In this document: positions 6,789 to 16,407 of the stretch, in pieces
How the letters are laid out: each line of letters opens with the position of its first letter
Numbering within the stretch: the first letter of the stretch is position 1
NCBI GenBank assembly: GCA_035250025.1
Contig: DATFFO010000181.1
Coordinates: forward strand, 1 to 29,102
DNA: 29,102 nucleotides
Direction: 5' to 3'
DNA from: DATFFO01 sp035250025
Lineage (GTDB): Bacteria; Actinomycetota; Acidimicrobiia; Spongiisociales; ZC4RG35
Translations under genes and position numbers: made by a program
Notes under the pieces: model-generated
Seen by the model: the letters and a program-made list of their open reading frames with translations, nothing else
Database searches by the model: none
What the model was told of the DNA's origin: nothing

Positions 6789-7822
6789 TGGTGCCGGCCC
6801 TGACTTTCAGCCCGGGCAACCCAGAATCCGGCTCTATCGAGCAGGTGGAGCCGCCGGGCCCTGCCGACGGCATGCTGGTCGAGGTGCTGGGGGTCGGCGT
6901 CTGCGGGACCGATCGGGAGCTGCTCGCCGCCGAGCACGGTTCGCCCCCGCCGGGGAGGGACCGCATGGTGATCGGCCACGAGATGGTCGGGAGGGTGACG
7001 GAAGAAGCGGCGCAGTTCTCGGTCGGTGACCTCGTCGCCGGGATCGTGCGCCGGCCCGACCCGGTGCCTTGCGGCGAATGCGCGGCGGGGAACTGGGACA
7101 TGTGCTCCAACGGGCGTTTCACGGAGCGGGGCATCCGCCAGCTCGACGGGTTCCTGGCAGGCACGGTCCGCCTCGAGCCCGACTACGCCGTGCCCGTTCC
7201 CGAGGCGCTGGGTGACCTGGGCGTGCTGGTCGAGCCCGCCAGCATTGTCGCCAAGGCATGGGAACAGCTCGACCTCCTGGCCAGTCGGTTCGTCACGCCG
7301 CGCCGTCGTGTCCTGGTGACGGGCGCCGGCCCGATCGGTTTGCTGGCGGCGCTGCTTGGCATTCAGCGGGGCCTGGAGATCGATGTCCTCGACCGGGCCA
7401 CCTCCGGTCCCAAGCCTGATCTGGTGAGCCGCCTGGGTGCCGCCTATCACGTGGGTGATGTGACCGGGTTGGCCGAAGGGGCCGACGTCGTGGTCGAGTG
7501 CACAGGTGACGCCGCCCTGGTCTTCGACATCCTGACCGATACCCGGCGCAACGCCATCGTCTGCCTCACCGGAGTCACCCCTCTCGGCCCTCGCCTTCCC
7601 GTCCCGGCCGGCGAGATCCTGCGCGATCTCGTCCTCGAGAACGATGTCGTCTTCGGGACTGTCAACGCCAACCGGCGCCACTATCAGACGGCTGTCGAGG
7701 CGCTGGCCGCAGCCGATCGGGAGTGGCTGGAGGGGCTCATCACCCGTCGCCTGCCTCTCGACCGATGGAGGGACGGAGTGGAGTCGGCCGCCGAAGATGT
7801 CAAGGTGGTTCTGGTGCCGTGA
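6785..7822 (+). CDS. Glucose 1-dehydrogenase, zinc-dependent MDR family
   Basis: This 345-aa medium-chain dehydrogenase is of the archaeal-type glucose dehydrogenase group, oxidising glucose to gluconolactone with NAD(P)+. Catalytic zinc ligands are visible as C40 in GVCGTDRELL and H65-E66 in IGHEMVGR, with E150 in VLVEPAS. The structural-zinc loop shows three cysteines (CGECAAGNWDMC, 96-107) rather than the usual four. The Rossmann motif is VTGAGPIGLLAALLG. The late motif GTVNANRRHYQTAVEAL is characteristic of the glucose dehydrogenase group. The start overlaps the GH15 stop, so the pair probably acts in sequence: glucoside hydrolysis, then non-phosphorylative glucose oxidation. ATG 6788 is an alternative start. 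Confidence 0.88.
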   Translation: MMVPALTFSPGNPESGSIEQVEPPGPADGMLVEVLGVGVCGTDRELLAAEHGSPPPGRDRMVIGHEMVGRVTEEAAQFSVGDLVAGIVRRPDPVPCGECAAGNWDMCSNGRFTERGIRQLDGFLAGTVRLEPDYAVPVPEALGDLGVLVEPASIVAKAWEQLDLLASRFVTPRRRVLVTGAGPIGLLAALLGIQRGLEIDVLDRATSGPKPDLVSRLGAAYHVGDVTGLAEGADVVVECTGDAALVFDILTDTRRNAIVCLTGVTPLGPRLPVPAGEILRDLVLENDVVFGTVNANRRHYQTAVEALAAADREWLEGLITRRLPLDRWRDGVESAAEDVKVVLVP

Positions 7823-7842
7823 CGTCGCCTGGCAAGGTTCGC

Positions 7843-7856
7843 TGACCCGCCAGTCA
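7843..7856 (+). promoter_or_regulatory. Shared 14-bp inverted repeat, site 1 (upstream of tetR)
   Basis: TGACCCGCCAGTCA ends 14 bases before the GTG of tetR. It fits the pattern TGACC-N4-(A/G)GTC(A/G) also found before boxC, the ABC operon and the ligase gene. A TTACAC hexamer (7858-7863) follows, seven bases before the GTG, so the site would sit in or just above the core promoter. This is consistent with TetR autoregulation. Confidence 0.65.
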
Positions 7857-7870
7857 GTTACACTCCGGGA

Positions 7871-8500
7871 GTGGCGCCCAGCACCCCGGTCGAGGAAGTC
7901 GATCCCGGAGAGGACCGGAGATCGCAGCTGGTCCGCACCGTCTACCGGGTCATGGCACGCGACGGCGTCCACCGTGTGCCCCTCCAGCAAATCGCTGACG
8001 CCGCCGGCGTGTCCAAGGGCCTCCTGCTCTATCACTTCAACACCAAGGACGCCATGGTGCTGGAGGCCATGAACTGGGTTCTCGAGGCCACCGCCGCCCG
8101 CATCCGCTCCCGTCTCGACGCCGCCGATGACCCCGGTCAACGCCTCACCGCCTTGGTGGACGCCATCTGGATCGGTCCCGAGGCCAACCGCGACTTCTTT
8201 CGCTTCTACCTGGACGGAGTGGAGTTTCAAGCCCGAACGCCGGGGTTCGCCGAGTTCGGCGAGAGGGGTCGAAAGATCATCGAGGGCCTCTACAGGGACG
8301 TCATCTCGGACGGGATGCAGAGCGGTTCGTTCGCCGTCGGCGACCCCGACGAGTCGGCCGTCCAGATGCGGGCCGTGATCGAGGGATGCTTCCTGCAATG
8401 GCTGCAGACGAGCGATTGGCGAGACAACCACATCAGCTTCAAGCGTCTCTGCCTCGACGCCCTCAACCGGGTTCTGCACACGCCGTCGCCGGCCGTCTGA
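7871..8500 (+). CDS. TetR-family transcriptional regulator of the aromatic island (putative)
   Basis: This 209-aa protein has a TetR_N helix-turn-helix at about residues 18-66: VYRVMARDGVHRVPLQQIAD, then AGVSKGLLLYHFNTKDAMVL. The C-terminal ligand-binding region resembles the TetR_C_6/BetI-like fold, with WIGPEANRDFFRFYLD. The start is GTG at 7871; the -10-like TTACAC seven bases upstream indicates a leaderless transcript. It is the only regulator inside the aromatic cluster. The inverted repeat in front of its own gene recurs at boxC, the importer operon and the ligase, so it is the obvious candidate repressor. The inducer could be an aromatic acid or its CoA thioester (inference). Confidence 0.9.
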   Translation: MAPSTPVEEVDPGEDRRSQLVRTVYRVMARDGVHRVPLQQIADAAGVSKGLLLYHFNTKDAMVLEAMNWVLEATAARIRSRLDAADDPGQRLTALVDAIWIGPEANRDFFRFYLDGVEFQARTPGFAEFGERGRKIIEGLYRDVISDGMQSGSFAVGDPDESAVQMRAVIEGCFLQWLQTSDWRDNHISFKRLCLDALNRVLHTPSPAV

Positions 8501-8525
8501 CCGTCGCCGCAGGGAGCCCCCACAG

Positions 8526-8560
8526 TTGCCCTGACCATGCGGTCAGCCTAGGATTCGGGG
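8526..8560 (+). promoter_or_regulatory. Promoter and operator of the box-pob-pca operon (inverted-repeat site 2)
   Basis: TTGCCC (8526-8531), a 17-base spacer, and TAGGAT (8549-8554) form a plausible sigma-70 promoter. Only six bases separate the -10 from the boxC ATG, so translation probably begins at or near the first transcribed base. The inverted repeat TGACCATGCGGTCA (8532-8545) fills most of the spacer, with perfect 5-bp arms. Binding there would directly exclude RNA polymerase. The operon can therefore be controlled independently of tetR read-through. Confidence 0.72.
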
Positions 8561-10209
8561 ATGATCGACTTCCAGACTCGTCCGGAGGCATATCGCCACT
8601 GGAAGTTGACGACAGACGGTCCGATCGCCCATCTCGAGATGAACGTCGACCCCGACGGCGGCCTCCACCCCGGCTACGAGCTCAAGCTCAACTCCTACGA
8701 CCTGGGGGTGGACATCGAGCTGTACGACGCCGTCCAACGCCTCCGCTTCGAGCATCCCGAAGTGAGGGCCGTGGTGATCCGCTCGGCGCTCGATCGCACC
8801 TTCTGCGCCGGGGCCAACATCGGAATGCTCGCCGCGGCCTCGCATCCCCTGAAGGTCAACTTCTGCAAGTTCACCAACGAGACCCGCAGCGCCATCGAGG
8901 ACGCCACCGCCAGGTCGGGTCAGCGCTACCTGGCCGCGGTCAACGGCACCGCCGCCGGTGGTGGGTACGAACTGGCCCTTGCCACCGACTACATCATGCT
9001 GGTCGATGACAGGTCGGCCTCCGTGTCGCTCCCCGAAGTACCCCTGCTCGGCGTGTTGCCCGGCACCGGGGGACTTACCCGGCTGGCCGACAAGCGCCAT
9101 GTGCGCCGGGACCTGGCCGACATCTTCTGCACTCTCGAAGAGGGCCTGAAGGGATCGAAGGCGCGCGACTGGAATCTCGTCGACGAACTGGTGCCGGCGA
9201 GTTCCTTCCAGGAGACGGTGGATGCCCGGGCCCGCCAGTTCGCCGCCGCTACCGACGGCCCGGCCTCCGGTCCCGGCGTGACCCTGACGCCCCTCGACCG
9301 GACCATCACCGACGACGGCGTGACCTACTCGACGATGAGCGTCCAACTCGATCGCAGCTTGCGCACCGCCTCCATCCTGGTCAACGGACCAGACACGGGC
9401 CCGCCCAGCGGTGCCGCCGCCGCCCTCGCCGAGGGGGCCGATTTCTGGCCCCTGCGTCTCGCCCGCGAACTCGACGATGCCCTGCTGCACCTCAGGGTGA
9501 ACGAGTGGGACATCGGCACAGTGGTAGTCCGGTCCCAGGGCGACCTCGACGTGGTTCTCTCCTATGACGCCGTTCTGGTGGAGAACCCGGACGATTGGTT
9601 CATCCGTGAGGTCACGCTGTACTGGGCGCGTCTCCTCCGGCGGGTCGACATGACCTCACGGACGGTTCTCGCCCTCATAGAGCCCGGGAGCTGCTTCGGT
9701 GGCTTCCTTGCCGAGCTCACCCTCGCCGCCGATCGGTCCTACATGCTCGAGGGCGCGTGGTCGGGTGGCGGGGGAGGCATCGCCCAGCTGGCATTTACGA
9801 CCGCCAGCACCGGTGCCCTGCCGATGTCCAACGACCTCGCCCGCCTCGAGACTCGATTCTGGGGAGACGAAGACGGCCTGGGCGCCGCCTCCAAGATCGT
9901 CGGCGAGAAGCTGGACGCAGTCGCCGCCCACCAGGCGGGTGTGGTGACCGACATCATGGACGACATCGACTGGGAGACCGAGATCCGGATGCTCCTGGAA
10001 GCGAGGGCAAGCTTCTCTCCCGACGCCCTGACGGGGCTGGAGTCCAACCTGCGGTTTCCGGGGCCCGAGACGATGGAGACCAAGATCTTTGGCCGGCTGA
10101 CCGCTTGGCAGAACTGGGTGTTCTCACGACCCAACGCCTCGGGCGAGGCGGGAGCCCTGCGCCGGTACGGAACCGGGATCCGCCCGGATTTCGACACGAG
10201 GAGAGTGTG

Positions 10210-10210
<1 letters not shown>
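8561..10210 (+). CDS. boxC: Benzoyl-CoA-dihydrodiol lyase (2,3-epoxybenzoyl-CoA dihydrolase) BoxC
   Basis: This 549-aa protein matches BoxC in length and landmarks. It has HPGYELKLNSYDLGVDIELY, the crotonase-type FCAGANIGMLA, VNFCKFTNETRSAIED, VNGTAAGGGYELALATDYI, and SLPEVPLLGVLPGTGGLTRL. BoxC hydrolytically opens the ring of 2,3-epoxybenzoyl-CoA, giving 3,4-dehydroadipyl-CoA semialdehyde and formate, in the oxygen-dependent but CoA-thioester-based benzoate pathway. The first ~260 residues carry the enoyl-CoA-hydratase-like part, and the C-terminal half is the family-specific second crotonase-like region. The stop shares one base with the boxB ATG (TGATG), matching the conserved boxCB gene order. 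It is the first gene of the aromatic operon. Confidence 0.95.
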
Positions 10211-11648
<1,438 letters not shown>

Positions 11649-11652
<4 letters not shown>

Positions 11653-12839
11653 GCGATCCACTGCCGTCGAGGACACAGGTAGTCATCATCGGCGGGGGAC
11701 CGGCCGGCACCCTGTTGTCCCATCTCCTCGACCGATCCGGGATCCAGACCGTGCTCATCGAGCAGAGGAGCCGAGACTATGTGCTGGGGCGCGTCCGGGC
11801 CGGAGTAATCGAACAGGGGAGTGCCGACATCCTGCGTCGGGCAGGTCTGGCCGAGCGCATGGATGGGGAGGGTCTGCGCCACTCGGCCGTCAACCTGGCA
11901 TTCCGTGACCGGCTGCTCCGGATCGACTTCGAGGAGCTGGTCGGGTCCTCGATCATGATCTACGGCCAGACCGAGCTGCAACGCGACCTCTATGACGCTC
12001 GCGAGAGCACCGCCGGGGCACACATGGTCTTCGAGGTGGTGAACGTCGAACTGGACGGCCTTACGGCGGCTGAGGCGTCGGTCAGCTTCGACACGGCCGG
12101 CGAGCGTCGTACGGTCCGCTGCGACTTCGTGGCCGGTTGCGACGGGTCGCATGGAGTCTCCGCCTCCTACCTCCCTGCGGACAATGTCAGAGCCTACGAG
12201 CATGTCTACCCGTTCGGCTGGCTCGGTTTCCTCACCGACACTCCACCGGTCAGCGACGAATTGATCTACTGCAATCACGCCCGCGGGTTCGCCCTGTGCT
12301 CGATGCGCCATCTCACCCGCAGCCGCTACTACCTGCAGTGCCCGCTGGACACCAACCTCGAAGACTGGCCCGACGACCGGTTCTGGGAGGAGCTGAGCCG
12401 TCGGTTGCCGTCGGAGGTCGCCGGCACACTGGCCACGGGGCCGTCGATCGAGAAGTCGATCGCCCCACTCGCCAGCACGGTTCGGGAGCCGATGCAACAC
12501 GGCCGCCTCTTCCTCGCCGGCGACGCCGCCCACGTCGTCCCTCCGACCGGCGCCAAGGGCCTCAACCTGGCCATCTCCGATGTCGTCCACCTGGCGCGGG
12601 CATTGGACGCCTTTTATGCCCGAGGCTCCGAGGCCGGGCTCGCCGGCTACTCCGCCACGGCTCTCAACCGGGTGTGGCAGGCGGTCAGGTTCTCGTGGTG
12701 GCTGACGACCCTCATGCATCGCTTGCCCGACGACGGAGACTTCGGGTTGAGGATCCAGGAGGCAGAGCTCGAATACCTGTCGACCTCGATGGCGGCGCAA
12801 ACCGCCATGGCAGAGAACTACGTTGGGCTCCCCATCTGA
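11649..12839 (+). CDS. pobA: 4-hydroxybenzoate 3-monooxygenase PobA
   Basis: This 396-aa flavoprotein monooxygenase is the normal size for PobA. The FAD-binding GxGxxG is in VVIIGGGPAGTLLSHLL (about 11-27). RVRAGVIEQGSADIL is the PobA-typical strand. The DG motif is in VAGCDGSHGVSASY, and the FAD-ribityl GD motif is GRLFLAGDAAHVVPPTGAKG. It hydroxylates 4-hydroxybenzoate to protocatechuate with NAD(P)H and O2, feeding the five pca genes that follow. The start is TTG at 11649, overlapping the boxB stop, a rare initiator consistent with translational coupling. No PobR-type regulator is adjacent; control is presumably through the common TetR site. Confidence 0.95.
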
Positions 12840-12849
12840 GAGAGGAACT

Positions 12850-13221
12850 GTGACCGAAGCATTCGACCGGGGTATGGCCGCCCGACGGGAGGTGCTGGGC
12901 GATCAATATGTCGACCGGGCCGAGGCGGCGACAACGCCTCTCGACGCCGACTTCCAGCGTTGGATCACGGAGACGGCCTGGGGCGGAGTCTGGGCGCGTC
13001 CCGGCCTCGATCGACGAACCAGGAGCCTGGTCACGATCGCCCTCCTGGCAGGTCTCGGCCATTCCGAGTTGCGTCTGCATCTGGAGGCGGCCCCCCGCCT
13101 CGGCGTCACCTCCGACGAGGTTGCCGAGGTCCTGTTCCATGTCGGCGTCTATGCCGGCGTCCCCGCCGCCAACGCCGCCTTCACTCTCGCCAAGGAGACC
13201 TCTGGACAAGCTGATGGATGA
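12850..13221 (+). CDS. pcaC: 4-carboxymuconolactone decarboxylase PcaC
   Basis: This 123-aa protein is a single CMD (AhpD-like) domain. Markers are FQRWITETAWGGVWARPGLDRR (in part), RSLVTIALLAGLGHSELRLHL, and EVAEVLFHVGVYAGVPAANAA. The histidines in GHSELRLHLEAA and LFHVGVYAG are the expected active-site elements. It decarboxylates 4-carboxymuconolactone to 3-oxoadipate enol-lactone. It is free-standing rather than the PcaL fusion with the enol-lactonase that is frequent in actinobacteria; pcaD is a separate gene at the operon end. GTG at 12850 is chosen over an upstream in-frame ATG that overlaps pobA, because it follows GAGAGGA and matches the family N-terminus. Confidence 0.93.
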   Translation: MTEAFDRGMAARREVLGDQYVDRAEAATTPLDADFQRWITETAWGGVWARPGLDRRTRSLVTIALLAGLGHSELRLHLEAAPRLGVTSDEVAEVLFHVGVYAGVPAANAAFTLAKETSGQADG

Positions 13222-13936
13222 CCCGGTGCTGAGTCGATACGGTCCCCGCCAGGCGGGGGACCATCCCCCGTTTCTCTACGCCGACTATCGGTCGACTGTC
13301 AAGCGATCCCCCCAAATGGACATGATCTCGATCATCCAGACGATCACCGAGACGAGCGGGCCGGGACCCGGGTGGTCGGACGTGTCAGATGAGGACGCCG
13401 ACCTCACTACCAACGCCGGGACGGGAAGCGCCGCCATCGGGGAGCGGATGATCGTGACCGGCCAGATACTGGACGAAGAGGGCAGCCCCCTTCCGGACAC
13501 GCTCCTCGAGATCTGGCAGGCCAATGCCTCCGGCCGGTACGCCCACTGGCGCGAGACTGCCTTCCCTGCCCCGCTCGACCCCAACTTCATCGGCGTCGGT
13601 CAATGCACCAGCGATGCCGACGGCGTGTACCGCTTCACCACGATCCGCCCCGGCGCCTACCCGTGGGGGAATCACCCCAACGCCTGGCGGCCTGCGCACA
13701 TCCACTTCTCGGTCATGGGGCCGTCCCTGGGAAGCCGCCTCATCACCCAGATGTACTTCCCCGGCGACCCGATGCTGGCGCTGGACCCGATCTTCAACGC
13801 GGTGCCCGAGCACAGCCGGAATCGGCTGGTCGCGGCCTACGACCACGACGTCACCGTCGAGAACTGGGCCCTGGGTTACCGCTGGGACATCGTCCTCCGG
13901 GGAAGGTCTGCCACCCCGTTCGAGGACGAGGAATGA
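13214..13936 (+). CDS. pcaH: Protocatechuate 3,4-dioxygenase beta subunit PcaH
   Basis: This 240-aa protein carries the non-haem Fe(III) ligands of intradiol dioxygenases: Y109 (SGRYAHW), Y149 (GAYPWGNH), and H162/H164 (RPAHIHFSV). The usual beta-subunit opening is seen as PPFLYADYRSTVKRSP. With PcaG it forms the (alpha-beta)n enzyme that cleaves protocatechuate to 3-carboxy-cis,cis-muconate using O2. The ATG at 13214 overlaps the pcaC stop by eight bases. The longer open frame beginning at 12908 would run through the middle of pcaC and is not used. The stop overlaps the pcaG ATG (ATGA), ensuring equal synthesis of the two subunits. Confidence 0.95.
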   Translation: MDDPVLSRYGPRQAGDHPPFLYADYRSTVKRSPQMDMISIIQTITETSGPGPGWSDVSDEDADLTTNAGTGSAAIGERMIVTGQILDEEGSPLPDTLLEIWQANASGRYAHWRETAFPAPLDPNFIGVGQCTSDADGVYRFTTIRPGAYPWGNHPNAWRPAHIHFSVMGPSLGSRLITQMYFPGDPMLALDPIFNAVPEHSRNRLVAAYDHDVTVENWALGYRWDIVLRGRSATPFEDEE

Positions 13937-14499
13937 AAGGCCCCACGCCGTCTCAAACCGCTGGGCCGTACTACGCCATGGCCCTCGGGCGGCCTGGCGA
14001 GAACGTCCTGGTTTCCGAGGATCAGAGGGGACGTATCCGGATCGTCGGCCACGTGTTCGACGGCGACCGCCGACCCATCGAGGATGCCCTCGTGGAACTG
14101 TGGCAGGCCGACAGCGAAGGGCACTATCGGCATCCGGACGACCGGTCCGGCGGCGCGGATGGGTTCACCGGCTTCGGGCGCTGTTCCACCGACTTCGAAA
14201 CGGGGGAGTACTGGTTCGAAACGGTCAAACCCGGCCCGGTTCTCGACGCCGAAGGCGTCCCGGCCGCTCCCCACGTCGCCCTCATCGTCCAGGGCCGGGG
14301 AATGAGCAATCCTGTCTTCACACGGATCTATTTCGGCGATGACGTGGACGCCCACTCCACCGACCTGGTTCTGAACAGCGTGCCTGAGCACCGCCGCCAC
14401 ACCGTGGTCGCCGAAATGGAGGCGGGGAGCGACCCTCCCACCTACCGATTCGACATCCGGTTCCAGGGCGGGGACGAGACCGTTTTCTTCGACTTCTGA
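13933..14499 (+). CDS. pcaG: Protocatechuate 3,4-dioxygenase alpha subunit PcaG
   Basis: This 188-aa protein opens with PTPSQTAGPYYAMAL, the alpha-subunit signature, followed by RIVGHVFDGDRRPIEDALVE and LWQADSEGHYRHP. The region equivalent to the beta-subunit iron site lacks the HxH pair (APHVALIVQGRG), as expected for the non-metal subunit. It completes the ring-cleaving dioxygenase with PcaH. The ATG overlaps the pcaH stop by four bases. The stop lies ten bases before the pcaB GTG. Confidence 0.95.
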   Translation: MKGPTPSQTAGPYYAMALGRPGENVLVSEDQRGRIRIVGHVFDGDRRPIEDALVELWQADSEGHYRHPDDRSGGADGFTGFGRCSTDFETGEYWFETVKPGPVLDAEGVPAAPHVALIVQGRGMSNPVFTRIYFGDDVDAHSTDLVLNSVPEHRRHTVVAEMEAGSDPPTYRFDIRFQGGDETVFFDF

Positions 14500-14509
14500 T
14501 GGTCCGCCC

Positions 14510-15616
14510 GTGATCTCTGAGCCTCCGTTCACCACCGCCGAGATGAGTCGGGTGTTCTCGGCGGCCAACCAGGTGGGGCTGTTCTGCCGCTTCGAAGCGG
14601 AGCTGGCTGCCGCTCAAGCCCAGATCGGCACTGTGCCGGCGCCGGCTGCCGCCGCCATCGCCGCCGCCTGCGCCGAGCCGATCGAAGACCCGGAACGCCT
14701 GTTGAGCAGGGGTTGGGAGGCGGGGACACCACTGATCCCGCTGCTCGACGCTCTCCGGGCGCGACTCGACCCGGAGGCGGCCGGCTCGCTCCATCGCGGC
14801 ACCACGACCCAGGACGTCGTGGACACCGCCCTCGTCCTCCAGATGAAGGCGGGCCTCGGCCTCATCGGCGAAAGCCTGGGCGCCGTGGCTCGACGGCTGG
14901 CCGACCTGACCGCTGCCCAGGGGGCGACCCCGCTCGTGGGAAGCACATTCCTCCAGCCGGCCCACCCGACCACCCTGGGCGCCAAGGCAGCCCTGTGGTT
15001 GGCGCCCCTTCTGGGTCTCATCCCGGAGCTGCGAGACAGGATCGGGAGCCTCCCCATACAGCTGGGTGGCCCGGTCGGGGACCTGGCGTCGTTCGGCCAC
15101 CGAGGACCAGAGCTGATGGAGGCTGTGGCCGACAGGCTGGGCCTGGCGACTCCGGTCGCTCCGTGGCACACCGACCGGTCTCCCGTGACGGCCACGGTGG
15201 CGCTGGTGGAGAGGGTGGCGGCAGCCATGGCCAAGATCGCCAGCGACGTGGCCTTCCTCGCCTCCGCGGGATCGGTCCAGACCGGGTCAGGGGGCTCCTC
15301 CTCGATGCCGGGCAAGCGAAACCCGACCTACGCCATCGTGGCCCTGGCCGCCGTCGAGGTATGTCACGCCATGGCGGCGGGGGTGCTGGGGGCACGGGCG
15401 CATGAACGCGAGCGGGGATTGGGAACCTGGCACGCCGAATGGGCGATGGTCCCCATTGTCTTCCAGGCCGCCGCCGCCTCGGTGGAGTCGGTTGGCCGCT
15501 GTATGGCCGCTGTCGAGATCGACGGCGGGAACGAGGAGGAAATGACCGATGTCGTCGACACGAGCCCGCTGATCGATCGGGTCCTGGACGCCCACGAGCG
15601 GCAGCGGGAATCGTGA
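14510..15616 (+). CDS. pcaB: 3-carboxy-cis,cis-muconate cycloisomerase PcaB
   Basis: This 368-aa protein belongs to the fumarase/aspartase superfamily. Conserved region 1 is HRGTTTQDVVDTALVLQM (about 95-112), region 2 is STFLQPAHPTTLGAKA, and the superfamily signature is GSGGSSSMPGKRNP (259-272) with the catalytic flexible loop. It lactonises 3-carboxymuconate to 4-carboxymuconolactone. It is shorter than the ~450-aa proteobacterial enzymes because the C-terminal helical domain is reduced, which is common in short family members. The start is GTG at 14510, ten bases after pcaG, with no strong ribosome-binding site, so coupling to pcaG is likely. The stop overlaps the pcaD GTG. Confidence 0.93.
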   Translation: MISEPPFTTAEMSRVFSAANQVGLFCRFEAELAAAQAQIGTVPAPAAAAIAAACAEPIEDPERLLSRGWEAGTPLIPLLDALRARLDPEAAGSLHRGTTTQDVVDTALVLQMKAGLGLIGESLGAVARRLADLTAAQGATPLVGSTFLQPAHPTTLGAKAALWLAPLLGLIPELRDRIGSLPIQLGGPVGDLASFGHRGPELMEAVADRLGLATPVAPWHTDRSPVTATVALVERVAAAMAKIASDVAFLASAGSVQTGSGGSSSMPGKRNPTYAIVALAAVEVCHAMAAGVLGARAHERERGLGTWHAEWAMVPIVFQAAAASVESVGRCMAAVEIDGGNEEEMTDVVDTSPLIDRVLDAHERQRES

Positions 15617-16407
15617 GCAGGGCGGTCGCCGCCGACGGCGCCGAGATCGCATGGACGTCGGTCGGGGAGCCGGAGAATCCGACCGCCGTTTTCCTGCACT
15701 CTCTTGGTTGCGACTCCACGATGTGGCAGGGCCAGGTCGACGCCTTGTCCGAAAGCCACCGGGTCGTCTCCGTCGACCTGCGCGGACACGGCTGTTCCGA
15801 TGCCCCGCCCGGGAGGTACAGCCTGGACACTCTTGGAACCGATGTCATCGCTGTCGTCGACGCCATCGGGGCCGATCGGGTCACCGTCTGTGGAATCTCC
15901 ATCGGCGGTCTCGTTGCGCTCTGGATGGCGATCCGTCATCCCGACCGGGTGACGTCGCTCGTGGCCGCCAACACCGCCGCCAGGATCGGATCCATCCAGG
16001 GATGGAACGACCGGATCCGCCTGGTCGGGGAGGAGGGCATGGAAGCCATCGCCGAGCGCATCGTGGGCAACTGGTTCATGCCCGGGTTTGCCGAACGGCG
16101 GCCCGACATTTGGGACCGTGCGCTGGCCACCTTCCGTGAAACGAGCGCCGTCGGCTACACCGGATGCTGCGCGGCCCTGGCGGATGCCGACCTGCGAGGC
16201 GAGGTCGGCTCGATAACGGCCCCCGCCCTGGTTATCGGAGGGGACGGAGACGGGGCGACTCCACCTGCCCAGGCCGAGTGGCTCAGGGACCACATTCCCG
16301 GGAGCGACCTCGTTGTGATCCCCGACGCCGCCCATCTCTCCAACCTGGAGCAGCCGGGTGTCTTCACCCGGACGGTGCGGCAGTTCGTCTCGACCCTACC
16401 TCAGTAG
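15613..16407 (+). CDS. pcaD: 3-oxoadipate enol-lactonase PcaD
   Basis: This 264-aa alpha/beta hydrolase has its nucleophile S96 in VCGISIGGLVALW, the oxyanion/HG-like region FLHSLGCDSTMW, and the catalytic histidine H241 in IPDAAHLSNLEQP, all typical of PcaD. It hydrolyses 3-oxoadipate enol-lactone to 3-oxoadipate, the last protocatechuate-branch step encoded here. The GTG start overlaps the pcaB stop (GTGA); the longer open frame from 15439 lies inside pcaB. The gene ends the plus-strand operon, and its last seven bases overlap the 3' end of the convergent MetE-like gene. The following steps (3-oxoadipate CoA-transferase, thiolase) are not in the window. Confidence 0.92.
   Translation: MSRAVAADGAEIAWTSVGEPENPTAVFLHSLGCDSTMWQGQVDALSESHRVVSVDLRGHGCSDAPPGRYSLDTLGTDVIAVVDAIGADRVTVCGISIGGLVALWMAIRHPDRVTSLVAANTAARIGSIQGWNDRIRLVGEEGMEAIAERIVGNWFMPGFAERRPDIWDRALATFRETSAVGYTGCCAALADADLRGEVGSITAPALVIGGDGDGATPPAQAEWLRDHIPGSDLVVIPDAAHLSNLEQPGVFTRTVRQFVSTLPQ

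Noticed and set aside
12908..13936. 342-aa version of PcaH
   Set aside because: Its first 102 residues run through pcaC in the wrong frame; ATG 13214 matches the known subunit size.
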